21,055 bases of DNA, from assembly GCA_020650975.1 (NCBI GenBank), contig JAIPMN010117470.1:1-21055 (forward strand). Reading direction: 5' to 3'. Positions 10,628 through 18,653 of this stretch are shown piece by piece (position 1 is the first letter of the stretch; each line of letters starts with the position of its first letter). This DNA is from Apostichopus californicus (lineage: Eukaryota; Echinodermata; Holothuroidea; Aspidochirotida; Stichopodidae). The notes under the pieces were generated by a model. That model was not told the origin of the DNA and searched no databases. It saw only the letters and a list, made by a program, of their open reading frames with translations. Made by a program: the position numbers and the translations under genes.

Positions 10628-10712
10628 GTATAATATAATTCCAGTCCTTGCAGACATACTCAGTGAGAGCGTAAAAGAAAAGGTCTCTAGGATCATACTG
10701 GCTGTATTTAGG
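10628..10712 (+). CDS. ATP6V1H: V-type proton ATPase subunit H, internal exon
   Basis: The exon starts after the polypyrimidine-rich acceptor TTTGTTTGTTCCAG and ends at TTTAGG|GTAAGT, a near-consensus donor. The first base completes a lysine codon begun in the previous exon. It is followed by 28 codons, [20 protein letters not shown] then RIILAVFR, and ends in phase 0. This is the most conserved helical repeat of subunit H; the vertebrate protein reads YNIIPVLSDILQ and then ESVKEKVTRIILAAFR. Only conservative changes are visible and no frameshift is present, so the copy looks functional. The next family segment (NFLEK...) was looked for downstream and not seen, so the following exon is probably beyond the window. 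The minisatellite upstream ends only about 200 bp before this acceptor. Confidence 0.95.
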
Positions 10713-10756
10713 GTAAGTGCTATAGGTAATTATTGACATAGTTAAATAATAGGGTT

Positions 10757-10917
10757 GCACTAAACTAATATAACAATACCAGTAAACCTGTAGCCTAACA
10801 TAATGTCATATCTGTGTACATTGAACCAATTTGATAACAATAACAGTTAAACCTGTAGCCTAACATTATGCCATATCTGTGTACACTAAACCAATATGGA
10901 TTTCAGTAACTAAACCT
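10757..10917 (+). repeat. 64-68 bp minisatellite, left block
   Basis: Units begin at AGTAAACCTGTAGCCTAACA (10781) and AGTTAAACCTGTAGCC (10845). A partial unit sits before them and a third is cut at CTAAACCT (10910-10917). The unit continues ATGCCATATCTGTGTACATT and GAACCAATATGGATAAC. The array resumes at 12102 after the inserted transposon. Confidence 0.92.
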
Positions 10918-12103
10918 TAGTGTTTACACAGGTCCAAAAATCGGGTACCCGAGAGCCGTTACCCGTCGGGTATCCGGGTACCCGGAAAACATTATTTACC
11001 CTCGTGTATCACGATTTTCAAGAAATTACATATTTGATGCTATAATAAATGAATTATATTCTCACTGACAATGTTTTCATGTTCAAATAAGTAGGTGTAA
11101 GATAAGGTATAAAAACTTCTTCAATAATTTCTATTTGCTTTTGTTTCTTTCATTAACTTGTTAATAACTTCATATAATTAACATTACTACTAACATCGCA
11201 CTGCCGCCGCTGCTTATGCTTGCTCTACACGTCTATTGGATCAGACCATATAAATATCCAATTTAGCTCTTAAACAGTTGTTACTACTACTATCTATTAT
11301 GCAGGCCCAAGGTTCGCATTAGCCGCGAGATTGCGCGATTCGCGCAATTTGATCGCATTTGGAATAAACGATCAGTAAAAAGCCACTTGCAATTATTATT
11401 TTTTAGTTATCCCGTCTATAATCCATAAACATCTCGTAAAATTCCTTGTCAGTTTTTCCTTCTATGAAATAAACGAATGAATAAATAATAATTTCTTCCA
11501 CATGGTTGCCTAACACCACACTAAGTCAATAAGAAATCTAGCCGGCTAAGCCTAACCTGTGTATTCGCTGAAATTATGACGCAGTTATAAGATATCCATG
11601 GATTACTTTCATTATTGCTGTTACGTTCGACCACATGGTTGCCTAACACCACACTGAGTCAATGGGGTATCTAGCCTAGCCATCTGTTTATTAGCTAAAA
11701 TTGTGACGCAGTTATAAGATATCTATGGAATACTTTCGTTATTGCTGTTATCTTCGACCACATGGTAGCCTAACACCACACTAAGTCAATGGGAAATCTG
11801 CCTAACCATCGGTTTGCAATTTTGTTTTTTTGTTTTTAAATCACACTTTGCATAGGATTCTGGTAATAAATTAGGAACTGGGTAGTATCGCGTCGGGTGG
11901 TTACCTTCGTCATTGCTGTTATCATCAACCACATGGTAGCCTAACACCACACTAAGTCAATGGGAAATCTGCCTAACCGTCAGTTTGCCAAATTTTTTTT
12001 TTTAAAAATCACACTTTGCGTAGGATTCGGGTAATAAATTAGGAAACGGGTAGTATCGCGTTGGGCGGGTACCCGGGTATCCGGATAACCCGTGCAAACA
12101 CTA
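10918..12103. mobile_element. Non-autonomous hAT-like element (TAGTGTTT ends), inserted in a minisatellite
   Basis: The left end is TAGTGTTTACACAGGTCC. The right end in reverse is TAGTGTTTGCACGGGTTATCC. Both lead into GGGTACCCG-rich sequence, with the perfect palindromes CGGGTACCCG (10942-10951) and CCGGGTACCCGG (10974-10985). The flanks CTAAACCT (10910-10917) and GTAAACCT (12104-12111) match at 7 of 8 positions, consistent with an 8-bp hAT duplication. Because GTAAACCT recurs in the minisatellite, the duplication alone is weaker evidence than the matching ends. The interior has the palindrome TTGCGCG-ATT-CGCGCAA (11331-11347) and a repeat block shared with another element. No transposase is seen. 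Confidence 0.85.
11498..12070. repeat. Internal 127-171 bp repeat block of the TAGTGTTT element
   Basis: Copies start at CCACATGGTTGCCTAACACC (11498) and at related words at 11631, 11758 and 11929, a spacing of 133, 127 and 171 bp. The last two copies each end in a poly-T patch, ATCACACTTTGC-TAGGATTC, GTAATAAATTAGGAA and GGGTAGTATCGCGT. The subterminal part of the transposon has therefore been duplicated with the repeat. Confidence 0.88.
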
Positions 12104-12275
12104 GTAAACCTGTAACCTAACATCATGCCATATATCTGTGTACATTGTACTAATATGGATAACAATAACAGTAAACCTGTAGCCTAACATTATGCCATAT
12201 CTGTGAACATTGAACCAATACGGATAACAATAACAGTAAACCTGTAACCTAACATCATGCCATATCTGTAACAAC
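12102..12275 (+). repeat. 64-68 bp minisatellite, right block
   Basis: Units start at 12102, 12170 and 12235, spaced 68 and 65 bp, with the same wording as the left block. The last unit fades after CATGCCATATCTGTAAC. Confidence 0.92.
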
Positions 12276-12423
12276 TATAATACATCTTTATAAAAACTTG
12301 CCTCTCTATCATTTGGTGTTCATTTTGTGCTACTATTGCATTGTTGACATGACTGTATATTTATAAAAATATAAACTGTTTTCTTTTAGTCCTTTCCTTA
12401 ATTTCCTAAGTACTTATTTTGGA

Positions 12424-12801
12424 TGACATTAAGACTGCACCATATTATGTTACCACTGTGCAAGTATAGCCTACAGGTGACATTAAGACTGCACCATATT
12501 ATGTTACCACTGTGCAAGTATAGCCTACAGGTGACATTAAGACTGCACCATATTATGTTACCACTGTGCAAGTATAGCCTACAGGTGACATTCAGACTGC
12601 ACCATATTATGTTACCACTGTGCAAGTATAGCCTACAGGTGACATTAAGACTGCACCATATTATGTTACCACTGTGCAAGTATAGCCTACAAGTGACATT
12701 AAGACTGCACCATATTATGTTACCACTGTGCAAGTATAGCCTACAGGTGACATTAAGACTGCACCATATACTGTTACCACTGTGCAAGTATAGCCTACAG
12801 G
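12424..12801 (+). repeat. 54-bp minisatellite, seven copies
   Basis: Seven exact-length copies of TGACATTAAGACTGCACCAT, ATTATGTTACCACTGTGCAA, GTATAGCCTACAGG start at 12424, 12478, 12532, 12586, 12640, 12694 and 12748. Only a few substitutions are seen (TTCAG in copy 4, CTACAAG in copy 5, ATACTGTTA in copy 7), so the array is young or homogenised. The period is a multiple of three and lacks stops, so both strands stay open with an 18-residue period. That is a by-product of the repeat, not evidence of coding. Confidence 0.97.
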
Positions 12802-13358
12802 TGCAATTGTTATACTAATCATTAGTCTTAATTATATATATTGTTCTTCTTACTTCCACTGAAACAATTATTTCGTTATGATTTACAGTCACATGTCACT
12901 AATGGAAAGTGTGTTTTCTACACATTTAGCACACAAGGCATCCTAACCTTTGGCACGTAAAATAACAGGCCTACAAGAAGTTTATACAAAGCTTTTCAAC
13001 ATATCTGTATGTGCAAGTGTATTATATATACCAATTTCATATCAAAATGTCTGTCACAGCAGATAATGGTATAGTCTAATAGGTTTGTTATGCTCGGGTA
13101 GAGGATATTTGAGCTGATTTGCCGAAATTACTGGTTGGGATATTCCATTATAGTCAAAGATAGGACGTCATGTACAAGTAGTAACTTACAAGTAAACAAG
13201 AATCCTTTTATTTTTTGTGAGGTCAAAGATCATTGGATATCGACACAATTCAATGTCAGATAATGTTGGAAATGCCCAAACTGGTATTTTTAAGAAGGCA
13301 GAATGAAGTTCATAGTGCAGTACCCAGTGGAAGTTACCTTAGCTGTCAGCTGCATGAA
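12802..13358. other. Unannotated intron sequence
   Basis: No gene recognised. A single AGGTCAAAGATCA (13220-13232) resembles the half-site pairs of the repeat at 4086-4640 and may be a relic of that family. Confidence 0.5.
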
Positions 13359-13426
13359 GTGCAATAATCGCAATTATTGTGCCCATTTCCTATTGTCTAG
13401 GATTGAAATTATTGCAATCATTGCAC
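13359..13426. repeat. 20-bp-arm imperfect inverted repeat
   Basis: The arms GTGCAATAATCGCAATTATT (13359-13378) and AATTATTGCAATCATTGCAC (13407-13426) pair at 17 of 20 positions across a 28-nt loop. It could be a decayed foldback element. Nothing shows that it is transcribed as a small RNA. Confidence 0.6.
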
Positions 13427-13433
13427 TAAACTG

Positions 13434-13680
13434 GGTTGTTACTAAAACCCCACGACCCCCAAGACCCACAACCCACGACCCACGACCCAAACATTTTATG
13501 TCAATTTTAACCGAAGTCGTGGGTTGTGGGGGTTATAGTAACAACCATATAAACATTTCTAAAACCCCCTCGACCCAAGAGTGTGCCGAGAAACGCTTAT
13601 CTTTAGTTTACAGAAGTCGTGGGTTGTGGGGATTTTAGTAACAACCATATAAGCATTTCTCAAACCCCCTCGACCCACAA
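13434..13680. repeat. Foldback element with GGTTGTTACTAAAACCCC arms and a 100-bp duplication
   Basis: The left arm GGTTGTTACTAAAACCCCAC (13434-13453) continues, after a 16-bp insertion, to AACCCACGAC. Two right arms, GTCGTGGGTTGTGG... to AGTAACAACC, lie at 13516-13546 and 13616-13646 and pair with it. The right arm belongs to a directly repeated block with an offset of exactly 100 bp (13513 and 13613) that also includes ATATAARCATTTCT and CCCCCTCGACCC. Flanking duplications are not evident. This resembles a small MITE or foldback repeat of unknown family. Confidence 0.7.
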
Positions 13681-14188
13681 ACAAATATATGGGTATTTCT
13701 AAAAAGCGTCCGAACTTTTAGCTGTAAAGAATTACGTTACTGTACATGCTTTAAAGGCGTCGAGGGATTGGTGCCTATGATTTTAAAGGTTCGTCGATTC
13801 CTTTGTAAGGAAACTAAGTTCATGCATGGTTAGTATTTTTGGCGTATACGTTTTTGGTATAACAAATCCTATGACATTTTACTTTGACTCTCTCCTTGAC
13901 CCGCAAATGCCGAAGCGGTATGACTGTCTTCTCTGATGAGTTGTATAGGGATCAAACATAATCATGTCGAAAACTTGTAAGAGCATGGCAATTATCCATT
14001 GGTAGTGGTTGACATTGCTTTACATACCTACAATTCGGCCGATCCTAAATAACGATAATAGACAATATCGATGTTCATTTGCTGTGAAACAAAAACCTAT
14101 GTTATAAATGAAGAATTTTTCGCCAGTGCATACTTCTTCGTGTCTTCATTTTCGTTTGTGTATACCCGTATGGCTTGTATACCTACTT
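13681..14188. other. Unannotated intron sequence
   Basis: No reading frame of known type, repeat or structural motif was recognised here. Confidence 0.5.
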
Positions 14189-14273
14189 GTGTACCTTCGC
14201 GATAGTAGACCCTTTTCCTTTTGATACCTTCGCTGCTTCGCAAGTATGAAAGTTTATACTCGCGAAGGTATAC
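14189..14273. repeat. 14-bp-arm inverted repeat
   Basis: GTGTACCTTCGCGA (14189-14202) and TCGCGAAGGTATAC (14260-14273) pair at 13 of 14 positions with one G-T pair, across a 57-nt loop. The loop carries another ATACCTTCGCT (14224-14234). Possibly a small foldback element; no flanking duplication was found. Confidence 0.6.
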
Positions 14274-14429
14274 ATGATGTAGTTAAACAGCATATATTCA
14301 TGCAAGCCGATAATAATTGAATAAATGGCTTTCCATAACAGTGATTCGCATAGTGACGAAGTGACTATACCCTCGTACAAATATTTCCTTCTTTTGCATG
14401 TGTGTAATTGTGGTATGTGCGCAGAGAGC

Positions 14430-14735
14430 GTGTGGGGAATGTGCAAATTGCGCTCTTTTGGAACGTTTTCACGCATGCAATTACTGTTGCATGCATGCAA
14501 ATGATAAAATTGCACTCTCTGGGCACGCATGCGGGGGAATAAAATTGCACACTCCGGGTACGCATGCAGAGGAATAAAATTGCACGCTCTGGGCACGCAT
14601 GCAGGGGGATAAAATTGCATGCTCCGGGCACGCGTGCGTAGAATTTACATGCATGCAATTCTTGCATGCGTGTGGGGAACATGCAAATTGCGCTCAATTG
14701 GATCGTTTTCACGCATGCATCTTAAAAACGCGCTC
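14430..14735. repeat. Long direct repeats flanking a 35-bp tandem array
   Basis: About 60 bp beginning GTGTGGGGAA and including TGCAAATTGCGCTC and CGTTTTCACGCATGCA occurs at 14430-14490 and again 240 bp on at 14670-14730. Between them, four 35-bp units start with AAAATTGCAC or AAAATTGCAT at 14506, 14541, 14576 and 14611, each with TCYGGGCACGCATGC. Minus-strand open frames over this block shift frame with every 35-bp copy and have no family resemblance. Confidence 0.9.
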
Positions 14736-14750
14736 TGCTTGACAAACTTT

Positions 14751-14772
14751 TGCATGCATGCATGCACGCATA
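14751..14772. repeat. Alternating pyrimidine-purine tract
   Basis: TGCATGCATG, CATGCACGCA and TA run for 22 bp of strict alternation, a sequence type that can adopt left-handed DNA. It closes the TGCATGC-rich block. Confidence 0.6.
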
Positions 14773-14849
14773 ATATCCATGCATTGGTATATATATTACA
14801 ATTATGTGCATTAATTACTGGATGAAAAACAAAATTAATATAAAAACAT

Positions 14850-15060
14850 GCATGGAATATTTTCAATTCTCTCTGAATTATAAGTTTTGTTCAATATTAA
14901 CTTCAGAACAATTGAATGGTTAGTTTTTTTCAATATTTACTTTGAAATTTAGAACAAAATAATTCCCTGGAACATTGAAATAGGTAGATAAAAAAGTGCA
15001 TGGAATATTTTCAATTCTCTCTTATTTACTTAGGAACAATTAAATGGTAAAACAAAATAC
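14850..15060 (+). repeat. Direct repeat pair, offset 148 bp
   Basis: The 25-bp stretch GCATGGAATATTTTCAATTC plus TCTCT is identical at 14850-14874 and 14998-15022. It is followed in both copies by sequence ending in GGAACAATTRAATGG or similar. A related TTCAATATTTACTTTG segment lies between them, so the block is a partly tandem duplication. Confidence 0.8.
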
Positions 15061-15098
15061 ATGGTATTGCTACTATTGCAATAGGAATAAGATTCATA

Positions 15099-15190
15099 AA
15101 CAAGAGCCCAAGGGCACTATGATGAATGTCACCAAGTTTCATGTAGATCCAACAATGTTTAGTAATTTGACCTCAAATGACATGTATTTG
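15099..15190 (+). repeat. Probable remnant of a dispersed repeat
   Basis: AACAAGAGCCCAAGGGCACT, then GTCACCAAGTTTCATGTAGATCC and TTTGACCTCAAATGAC, resembles a dispersed short repeat I associate with marine invertebrate genomes. The assignment is from memory and weak. Confidence 0.3.
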
Positions 15191-15494
15191 TACATATAAG
15201 TAACATTGGTACATGTTCATCGTGTATGTAATGGTGTTAGCCACTGAAAATAAATGTTTGTTCTTGATCAGAGAACTCTGGGTTTGGTGTGATGACCAAA
15301 CACAGAGCAAGACACATAAAAATGAAAAACTGGATTGGATCAAAATAAATTATAATTATGAATAACAAACAATATATACAGCTTATCTGGGCCCAGTCAA
15401 AGAATTAAATCAAATAACTTACAGTAGTGAGGTACGTGCACACCCAAATGTTAAAGTTAATACACTAAATTTAAAAGTCTGTTCTGGTGAGTTG
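15191..15494. other. Unannotated intron sequence
   Basis: No gene, repeat array or clear structure was recognised. Confidence 0.45.
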
Positions 15495-15575
15495 GACTGC
15501 TGGTGACATCAAGTATTCTACGACATCATATAAGATATATCTTCCACGACATCAGATATTCCACCACATCAGTAT
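15495..15575 (+). repeat. Degenerate short tandem repeat, CACGACATCA words
   Basis: GACATCAAGTATTCTAC, GACATCATATAAGATATATC with TTCCAC, GACATCAGATATTCCAC and CACATCAG follow head to tail with a period of about 17-26 bp. The second copy holds the perfect palindrome AAGATATATCTT (15532-15543). Confidence 0.65.
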
Positions 15576-15609
15576 AGTTGAACACATTAAATGGTATTAT
15601 GAATGTCCG

Positions 15610-15633
15610 ATCCCAACAATATAGTATCCTTTA
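15610..15633 (+). repeat. ~20-bp TATCCTTT tandem repeat, left remnant
   Basis: CAATATAGTATCCTTTA matches the units found at 16144-16255 and is cut by the TIR element that starts at 15634. Confidence 0.65.
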
Positions 15634-16116
15634 CAGTGTTCTCCACGGGTGTTGGCAACAGGGGGGCGGCAACGGCGATCGATGCGATCGCGTAACGATC
15701 GTTGCGATTGCGTAGCGATCGCCGGGGGAGGGGTTTAAGGAGATTCGCCGCGGGTTCACAGGGAACATGCATAATGCAAAAGAAAACATTTTCTGTGACT
15801 TGCGCACACCTGTCGCTCGCGTGTGTGGCCGTCGGCGTGTAGAATGAATCAAGAATATTTGCGGTATTGTTCCGATCACTGAGCTAGGCTGCCACAGGTG
15901 GTGTACTGCCTATTTGTATCCTGTTGTCAGGTGTGTATGTTTTCAAACATGTTGTGTGCGACTGATGCAAAAGAGGGGCAAATCGTTGTCGCGGGGGGCG
16001 GGATTTTTTTCAGGGGGGCGGGAAAATTTTCAGGGGGGCGGCAACAATTCATGGGGGGCGGCAATTATCACTCGGGGGGCGGGCCGCCCCCCTGAAACCG
16101 CCCGTGGAGAACACTG
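15634..16116. mobile_element. 483-bp G-rich TIR element, inserted in a tandem repeat
   Basis: The left end CAGTGTTCTCCACGGG equals the reverse of the right end over 16 bp, and both lead into GGGGGGCGG. The immediate flanks are CTTTA on both sides (15629-15633 and 16117-16121), a 5-bp target duplication; an 8-bp duplication fits poorly. CAGTG ends suggest a hAT-related MITE of a short-duplication type, or another DNA transposon superfamily. The interior is rich in CGATCG (GATCGATGCGATCGCG, CGTAACGATCGTTGCG) and carries a 20-bp G-rich array. The perfect palindrome GGGGGGCGG-G-CCGCCCCCC sits near the right end (16074-16092). Overlapping open frames here are low-complexity shadows. Confidence 0.88.
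15991..16083 (+). repeat. 20-bp G-tract array inside the TIR element
   Basis: GGGGGGCGG recurs with its G6 runs at 15993, 16013, 16033, 16053 and 16074, so the period is 20-21 bp. The five long G tracts on one strand could form intramolecular quadruplexes. Confidence 0.88.
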
Positions 16117-16143
16117 CTTTAATTTATATGAAATAGTTCCAGG

Positions 16144-16255
16144 GTATCCTTTCAGTAAAATAATGTCAATATCCTTTGTAGTAAAATAATGTCCTTTATA
16201 AGTAAAATAATATCCTTTATAGTAAATAGTATCCTTTAACATAAATAGTGTCCCA
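16144..16255 (+). repeat. ~20-bp TATCCTTT tandem repeat, right block
   Basis: TCCTTT occurs at 16147, 16172, 16192, 16213 and 16232, in units such as TATCCTTTATAGTAAAATAA. The array is degenerate (19-25 bp period). Its left remnant lies beyond the inserted element. Confidence 0.8.
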
Positions 16256-16685
16256 GACTGTCAGTTGAATATATCACAGCTTCCATAAAATAATAAGGAC
16301 TACAGTAACTTGAATGTAAATTAAGGTTTAAAACAAACTATCCAGCCATTAAAACTATCTTTCTCTTCTTTTGCAACTGCCTTGCTCTAATACTCATAGC
16401 CAACTGCCTGACTCCCTATACCCCTCACAAAACTCCTTTGTTCCTATAATATATACACACAGACCCCATTTCCTATGAAGACTAATTTCCAGGAAGAACA
16501 AGATAGTTGCCTAGCAACCCAGAAAGAGTTAAGGTGTTAATCCACCCACCCTTTTGCTGCCACAAGACAACATACGAATATACTGTACAAATGCATAGCC
16601 CTCTGTACAGTGTACTAATAAACAAGTAAAACTATGGTACAAAAGAAAACTTTATGTAAGAGCTGACCATCTTATATATGGGCCA
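16256..16685. other. Unannotated intron sequence
   Basis: No gene or repeat recognised. It includes a C-rich patch near 16410-16440 without further structure. Confidence 0.45.
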
Positions 16686-17010
16686 ATTGTACGCTTCAGA
16701 TGTTACTTGCTGCACACTTCAAAATTTACAGAGTGCCAAATGCACGCTTGAATATTAACTGCACGCTTAAAAAATGAACAGTGTGCCAAATGCATGCATG
16801 CCCACTTCAAAATTGTCCAAAGTTCCAATTGCACGCTTCATTCACACTCAAAGAGTCCAAATTGCATGCAATTGGACTTTTAAACGCGCATTTCAACTGG
16901 AGAAACGCGCTTCCACCCTATTTGCATGCATGCAAGTTGCATACGAGAATGCACGCAACAGCTCAAGCATACGGAGAGCGTGTCAACTACGTGCAGAAAG
17001 CGTGCCCATG
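16686..17010. repeat. GCACGCTT / TGCATGC-rich block
   Basis: Words ATTGCACGCTT, AATGCACGCTTG, CTGCACGCTTAA, GTGCCAAATGCATGCATGC, AAATTGCATGCAATTGG and AAACGCGC recur irregularly. The vocabulary matches the block at 14430-14772 (TGCAAATTGCGCTC, TTGCATGCATGC, AAAACGCGCTC), but no collinear alignment is obvious. It may be a strongly decayed relative. Confidence 0.5.
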
Positions 17011-17372
17011 CAAACCAAACAATTCAAAAACTATGTTATTTGATAGCATGTAAAGTACATTGTGTGTAAGAATTAGAAGGATTTTTGTCATGATCGTTCT
17101 ACTTTAAACAGGCGCATATGCAGGGATTTTCTTATGTGGGAGGGGGGGCGACATGTATTGTGACCAATGCCGGGCTGGGCGGGCCTCTCACAGGTGCCGT
17201 CAAAGGAAACTGATGATTTCCTTGGCAAACTCTGAACTGCTTAATATTTTGGCAGGTGCATGAGTTGATATATGAAAGTAAAGGCTGTGAGAGGGATCCA
17301 AGGGGAAATGCCGCCTGCCATAACAGAGTGCCTAAATGTAAAATGGTGCAATATATTTGGGCAGGGTCAAGC
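17011..17372. other. Unannotated intron sequence
   Basis: Several short overlapping open frames on both strands lie here, but none resembles a known family or has matching splice sites. A GGGAGGGGGGGCG patch lies at 17139-17151. Confidence 0.45.
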
Positions 17373-17781
17373 GGTAACGGAGGGACATTTGACTGCTTTC
17401 CTTGCACATTTTGTCTCTCTTTGCATTACTTTGAGGGAGTGTGTTGCAATTACTTGTGTGGTTATCTAGACAGGTAGTTACTTGCTTCATACCCATAAAC
17501 TTAATTCTTGTAGATGTTACTGTAGGAAAAATATGGTATATATGAAAAACATCATGGTAACGGAGGGACACCAAATGAACACATGTTTTCACACTTTTTT
17601 TTGATGATGTCAAATTCACTGTTCTTAAGTTGCACTGACCATGTAACTTATATCAGGTGTTGGCTGGTACATTGCTTCACATACACCAAAGAAAAAATTA
17701 GATGAACCGGCATCAATTGTCAAATCTACAGTTGATTTTGTACAGTAACGGAGGGACAATTCCGATGGTAACGGTGGGACA
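17373..17781 (+). repeat. Dispersed 15-mer GGTAACGGAGGGACA, cluster 1
   Basis: Exact or near-exact copies lie at 17373-17387, 17556-17570, 17744-17758 (first base A) and 17767-17781 (GGTGGG variant). The flanks are not homologous except that the second and fourth copies both continue ACAC(C/A)AAATG. Confidence 0.9.
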
Positions 17782-18653
17782 CAAAATGTTCAGTGTTGTT
17801 TAGTGTAGCCTTTTGCCTGTTTTTGCTCTTCAGATTCAATATTTTAATTGCTATTGGACTAAAAGTTATATTACCTAGAGAAACAAGGATAAGAACATTA
17901 AACCAACAGCTATGTTCACCGAAACAATAGCAATTACAGTGGTTAATAAAAATGTAAGAAAAAGTAAAAAATAGTAAGAAATTGAGTTAAAGAACAAGTT
18001 TAAACAGAACACTCTTCATCATTTAGCACTGCATTATTAGCAACTTTTGGGGAGTGGGGGGGGGGGTGGTGGTAAGTGCAGTTTGAAACAAGTCAGTAAA
18101 TCACATGTTTACAGTAGACAGATCACAGGTACTGTACTGTACCATGTGCAGAAATTTCATTACAGTAGTATGCCAGTCACATTTTGTCTTCCAATTACTA
18201 CTAGTTCTTTGCAGAAACCAATTGGTGCAGTAATTGATACTGGGCTTAAAAATGAAATGCTGAGGTAATAAAACTTCTGAGTTATTCTTCTTAGGTAAAC
18301 TTCTGAGGTATGCTGAGGTATTAAACTAAAAAAAGGTATTAAACTTAAATGATAAAACCATACTGTAATAATGCAGTGGTATTAAAGCAATTTAACAACT
18401 ATCAACAATAATAATACATGTAAACATTTTGAGACATAACATGATACAGTTACAATAGCAACTGTACTGCAAAAAGGTTCAGTATGCCTGAATGTAATAT
18501 TTGTGGATTAGAAACTATAGTTGAATTAATTTCCTACAATATTTATAAAATCAAACAAAGCAACAATATCATAAAATAAAAAAACAATATTTCAATCACA
18601 ACTATGCTTTGAACATGTCTGCAAACTATTCTAGTATTTTCTTGTAATCCTGA
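17782..18653. other. Unannotated intron sequence with an 11-base G run
   Basis: AT-rich sequence without a recognised gene. A G tract lies at 18049-18072, including 11 consecutive G (18056-18066). At 18263-18345 the words CTGAGGTA and AGGTATTAAACT recur irregularly. Confidence 0.5.

Noticed and set aside
12398..12818. Opposed frames with 18-residue repeats, about 130 codons on each strand
   Set aside because: A stop-free 54-bp unit, a multiple of three, produces this automatically; no start context, splice sites or family similarity.
13303..13638. Plus-strand frame of 111 codons
   Set aside because: It runs across the inverted repeat at 13359-13426 and the foldback arms; the proline-rich stretch is just CCCACGACC repeats.
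14506..14645. CRISPR-like appearance of the 35-bp array
   Set aside because: The units are contiguous with no unique spacers, and the window is intronic eukaryotic DNA.
14183..14712. Minus-strand frames of 115 and 145 codons over the TGCATGC block
   Set aside because: They read through the 35-bp tandem units in shifting registers, with low-complexity cysteine-rich peptides and no recognisable domain.
15587..16242. Overlapping frames on both strands with GGG-rich peptides
   Set aside because: They are translations of the G-tract array and CGATCG repeats of the TIR element at 15634-16116.
17132..17619. Cluster of overlapping 65-95 codon frames on both strands
   Set aside because: No frame shows a domain, splice sites or consistent composition, and one simply covers the GGTAACGGAGGGACA copy.
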